Source: Notolepis coatsorum (Eukaryota; Chordata; Actinopteri; Aulopiformes; Paralepididae). Taken from it: a DNA stretch of 64,000 bases. The notes under the pieces are model-generated. The model did not search any database. It had not been told where the DNA came from and was given only the letters and a program-made list of their open reading frames with translations. A program made the position numbers and the translations under genes. Below, piece after piece: positions 59,935-64,000 of the stretch (position 1 is its first letter; each line of letters begins with the position of its first letter). The DNA lies in contig CAXASK010002026.1 of the NCBI GenBank assembly GCA_963971535.1, positions 430,884 to 494,883 of the forward strand, in the 5' to 3' direction.

Positions 59935-60876
59935 TGTTTACTGCAGAGCGGAGGGACTGGGAGACCCATGTTACTGACCAGACACTCTATATCAGTGATG
60001 GCTGTTTACTGCAGAGCAGGAGGGACTGGGAGACCCATGTTACTGACCAGACACTATATATCAGTGATGGCTGTCAGACCCATGTTACTGACCAGACACT
60101 ATATATCAGTGATGGCTGTCAGACCCATGTTACTGACCAGACACTCTGTATCAGTGATGGCTGTCAGACCCATGTTACTGACCAGACACTCTATATCAGT
60201 GATGGCTGTCAGACCCATGTTACTGACCAAACACTCTGTATCAGTGATGGCTGTCAGACCCATGTTACTGACCAGACACTCTATATCAGTGATGGCTGTC
60301 AGACCCATGTTACTGACCAGACACTCTGTATCAGTGATGGCTGTCAGACCCATGTTACTGACCAGACACTCTATATCAGTGATGGCTGTCAGACCCATGT
60401 TACTGACCAGACACTCTGTATCAGTGATGGCTGTCAGACCCATGTTACTGACCAGACACTCTATATCAGTGATGGCTGTCAGACCCATGTTACTGACCAG
60501 ACACTCTGTATCAGTGATGGCTGTCAGACCCATGTTAGTGACCAGACACTCTGTATCAGTGATGGCTGTCAGACCCATGTTACTGACCAGACACTCTATA
60601 TCAGTGATGGCTGTTTACTGCAGAGTGGAGGGACTGAGAGACCCATGTTACTGACCAGACACTCTATATCAGTGATGTCTGTTTACTGCAGAGAGGAGGG
60701 ACTGGGAGACCCATGTTACTGACCAGACACTCTATATCAGTGATGACTGTTTACTGCAGAGCAGGAGGGACTGGGAGACCCATGTTACTGACCAGACACT
60801 CTATATCAGTGATGGCTGTTTACTGCAGAGCAGGAGGGACTGGGAGACCCATGTTACTGACCAGGCACTCTATATC
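59935..60876 (-). repeat. 68-bp and 45-bp minisatellite, right arm
   Basis: The same unit as 58945-59700 in opposite orientation. At 60064-60612 the unit is shortened to 45 bp. Because 45 is a multiple of 3, long 15-residue-periodic frames result; they are not genes. Alternate copies read CTATATC and CTGTATC, giving a 90-bp higher-order period. Confidence 0.95.
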
Positions 60877-62144
60877 TTTCTGAGTGAAAGACCCCAGGCG
60901 GTCAGGGTGGGGGGTCAGACCTCCAACACCATCACCCTGAGCATCGGGTCCCCCCAGGGCTGTGTTCTAAGCCCCCTGCTGTACTCACTCTACACACACG
61001 ACTGTGTGGCCAAGTTCAGCTCCAACTCCATAGTGAAGTTCGCAGACGACACAGTGGTGGTGGGGCTGATCTCGGACAACGACGAGAAGGCCTACCGGGA
61101 GGAGGTTGAGGTACTGGAACGCTGGTGCTAGGACAACAGTCTGCTCCTGAACATTGATAAAACCAAGGAGCTGATCGTGGATTATAGGAGAGGACAGCAG
61201 GAGACACACACACCACTGATGATTAACGGGGCTACCGTGGACAGGGTGAGCAGCTTTAAGTACCTGGGGGTCCACATCTCGGAGGATCTGACATGGTCAA
61301 CACACATAGACACAGTAGTAAAGAAAGCGAGCAGCGCCTCTACCACCTGAGACAGTTAAGGAAGTTCAGAGTATCGGGGAAGATACTCCAGTCCTTCTAC
61401 TCAGGAGCTGTAGAGAGCATCTTGACCGGAAACATCACTGCCTGGTATGGAAACAGCACGGCACAGGACAAGAAGGCCCTACAGAGAGTGGTGCGCTCAG
61501 CCGAGCGTACCACGGGTATTGCGCTACCTCCCCTGCAGGCTCTATACAACAAGAGGTGCAAATCCAGAGCCTGCAGGATAATGAAAGACCCCCACCACCC
61601 CAATAACAGCCTGTTCCAGCTGCTGAGGTCAGGCAGACGCCTGCGAACCCCAGCTACTAGGACGGAGAGGCTTAGGCTCAGCTTCTTCCCCCAGGCCATC
61701 AGAGCCTTGAACAATGAACATTGAGTGCCACAGAACACTGAACTATCCACACACAAGCACACACGAGCACACACACGACACGCACGCTGTGCACGCTCAC
61801 ACACTAGCAGCCACTTTAACACGAGCGGGCACACACTCACGCCGCACACACGAACACTTATGGCCAAGAGGAAAGGCCACTTTAAATTAGTATAACAACA
61901 GGAACAGTGTATTGCACTACTAAAGCTACCTAGCATGTCCTATATGCTCTGTAAATACTATGTACAGATACCGAGATGTCACACCATGTTACCTGTTACC
62001 TGTTTATTGCACACTGTTTTTTTTTTATTGGATTCTATTATATGTTGTACCACTGTATTGCACATCGTCGCGGGCAAGACCACCCGCATTTCATTGTATA
62101 CTTGTATGCCGTGACAATTAAAACTCTTGACTTGACTTGACTTG
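60877..62144 (+). mobile_element. 5'-truncated LINE inserted in the array
   Basis: RT blocks SIGSPQGCVLSPLLYSLYTHD and catalytic FADDTVVVG (60907-61131), a TAG stop, NIDKTKELIVDYRRGQQ, a frameshift near 61325, then LYHLRQLRKFRVSGKILQSF to LSFFPQAIRALNNEH. The 3' UTR ends in CTTGACTTGACTTG. The array resumes exactly (CTATATC | ATCAGTG), with ATC duplicated. L2/Maui-like is my best guess for the family. Confidence 0.92.
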
Positions 62145-62728
62145 ATCAGTGATGGCTGTTTACTGCAGAGTGGAGGGACTGAGAGACCCATGTTACTGAC
62201 CAGACACTCTATATCAGTGATGGCTGTTTACTGCAGAGTGGAGGGACTGGGAGACCCATGTTACTGACCAGACACTCTATATCAGTGATGGCTGTTTACT
62301 GCAGAGTGGAGGGACTGAGAGACCCATGTTACTGACCAGACACTATATCAGTGATGGCTGTTTACTGCAGAGTGGAGGGACTGAGAGACCCATGTTACTG
62401 ACCAGACACTCTATATCAGTGATGACTGTTTACTGCAGAGCAGGAGGGACTGGGAGACCCTGTTACTGACCAGACACTCTATATCAGTGATGGCTGTTTA
62501 CTGCAGAGAGGAGGGACTGGGAGACCCATGTTACTGACCAGACACTCTATATCAGTGATGGCTGTTTACTGCAGAGCAGGAGGGACTGGGAGACCCATGT
62601 TACTGACCAGGCACTCTATATCAGTGATGGCTGTTTACTGCAGAGTGGAGGGACTGAGAGACCCATGTTACTGACCAGACACTCTATATCAGTGATGGCT
62701 GTTTACTGCAGAGTGGAGGGACTGGGAT
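62145..62728 (-). repeat. 68-bp minisatellite, right arm continued
   Basis: About eight further units in minus orientation after the LINE. The array ends at GGACTGGGATATG. Confidence 0.95.
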
Positions 62729-64000
62729 ATGTTACAAAACTAGAGCTACTTAACACCACTCAGCTTGTACTTTGCCAAATTGTCTCCAAAGCCCGCCATT
62801 TGTCATCATAACCTGTTATCATCATAACCCGTCATCATCTTATCTTACCTTAAGTCAAATCTGTTTTACTATAACAGATTTTAGGCGTATCTCCATTTCT
62901 GTCTATCTAACTCATACAATATCATTGCTCTTGGATGATGTCGTATATTTCTAAATGAAAACATGAATAAATGCAAGTGAAATGTATAAGGAAAATGATT
63001 TGAAAAACAAAATGCTACTTGATAGAAAGGTTATTTAGAACACCATGTGAAGGTATTCCTGAGACCCTAGGGTAGAGGCGGTTGACTCCCCAGAAAACAG
63101 ATGGCTGACCTTAAAGACAATAAAACTGACCCCTACCCTAAGTAAGGACTTTCAAGTTACGACATGGCAGAATGGTTAGGGGACAGAGTAAAAGGAGTGG
63201 TAAAAAGAGCCTCTCAGATAGACGAGTCAGCAGCACTCAAGTAAGGCCAAATGTTCAAAATGCATCCAGGATATAGAAAAAACTAATAAAGTTACATGTA
63301 GGCATAAACTCTTAGAAACTATTAGAATAACTTAGTCACAATAAAGAAAAGAAACTCTTAAAGCTAGAAGGTAAAACTATACTGTATTGGTCAAATGTTC
63401 ATCAGGAAAATAAGGTGTTCTATTAAAGAACGGATATATAGGGTTTGTTATCTGGGCACTGTCTGGAAAAGTAGTCTGGTTCTTATCTAGACTATGTAAA
63501 CCTTTTAGTCATAAGCATGATGTTGTATTACTCAGTGAAAACTACCCTCTCATTAAGTAATGATTAAAGTGTCAGCAGATTCAAACTGTGAAAACCGTTG
63601 TCAGAAGACCCAGGAAATTGTGTAAACATGTGGTCACAGGACACCCTCAGACAAGTTCTGCTGGAATGTGACAGGAATAGGCAGGGTCTCCCCCCCCCCT
63701 CTCTCTCTCTCTGTCTCCCCCTCTCTCTCTCTCCTCTAATAAAAAGGGCGAATGGCGACTCATGAGACACACGACTCACACCAGAAGGAACCTGGAGAGA
63801 CTCGCCACACACACCCGGTGACACTCAGAGGAAACGGAGAAAGCGCCCTGCAGAGCCAAGCCGTGAGACAGAGGGACTGAGACCCGATGACAGACGAAAT
63901 CGCTTCGCATCAGGAGAAGCGCTGACACACCAGAAAGGACCTGAAGACCCAGAGACATGGGGACAGACGATGACAGAGATCGAATCGCAACTGGAGCGCT
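62729..64000. other. No gene recognised
   Basis: AT-rich to about 63650, then (CT)n runs (63690-63740), then GC-richer sequence with CTAATAAAAAGGGCG. The last part has the look of a retroelement LTR or leader, but I cannot define its ends. Confidence 0.45.

Noticed and set aside
59896..60722. 252- and 262-codon frames of 15-residue repeats
   Set aside because: Product of a 45-bp tandem repeat, open in several frames at once.
44905..64000. cdhr1 or another host gene downstream of lrit2
   Set aside because: Expected from mammalian gene order, but no cadherin-like or other host exon could be recognised on either strand.

Overview
The window is vertebrate nuclear DNA, almost certainly from a teleost fish. 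Evidence: two split genes with GT-AG introns whose products match the vertebrate LRIT family, and dense fish-type repeats (several LINE families, tRNA-derived SINEs, hAT and TTAA-flanked DNA elements, Ty3/gypsy remnants, long microsatellites and minisatellites). I cannot name the species. There is one 200-N assembly gap.

Genes. Two tandem genes lie on the + strand. lrit1 is present only as its last two coding exons (23477-23782 and 30479-31566); its signal-peptide and LRR exons are not visible upstream, and the gap at 22439-22638 is the likeliest place for at least the LRR exon. lrit2 can be assembled completely: exon 1 at 35856-35965 (short, easily missed), exon 2 at 38734-39524 and exon 3 at 43691-44538. 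The joined reading frame is 1749 nt (582 aa) and gives signal peptide, LRRNT, LRRs, LRRCT, Ig, FN3, TM and cytoplasmic tail. Both products are single-pass membrane proteins of the LRR-Ig-FN3 type. LRIT1 is known as a photoreceptor-synapse protein; LRIT2 is less studied. The same tandem order is known in mammals between RGR and CDHR1, but neither neighbour is visible here.

Layout. 1-7 kb: LINE pieces and a 23-bp minisatellite split by a hAT element that itself carries a LINE. 7-15 kb: pyrimidine tracts, an LTR-retroelement 3' end, a LINE remnant and a (GT)n tract. 15-22.4 kb: a complete hAT element, a foldback element, SINEs, and a broken gypsy gag split by a TTAA-flanked element. 22.4-33.6 kb: gap, a pyrimidine array containing duplicated copies of the lrit1 splice acceptor, the lrit1 exons, and a repeat-packed intron. 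33.7-35.8 kb: intergenic, with three compact transposons. 35.8-45 kb: lrit2. 45-64 kb: no host gene recognised; LTRs, LINEs, hATs and a very large inverted minisatellite structure at 58.9-62.7 kb.

The most unusual material is a set of foldback elements whose arms are iterated short repeats. One is a 30-bp unit starting TTAACCCTTTCACT that occurs at five loci. It resembles the terminal inverted repeat of 936-bp TTAA-flanked elements also present here. A second family uses a 68-bp unit. Both families sit in or beside the lrit genes.
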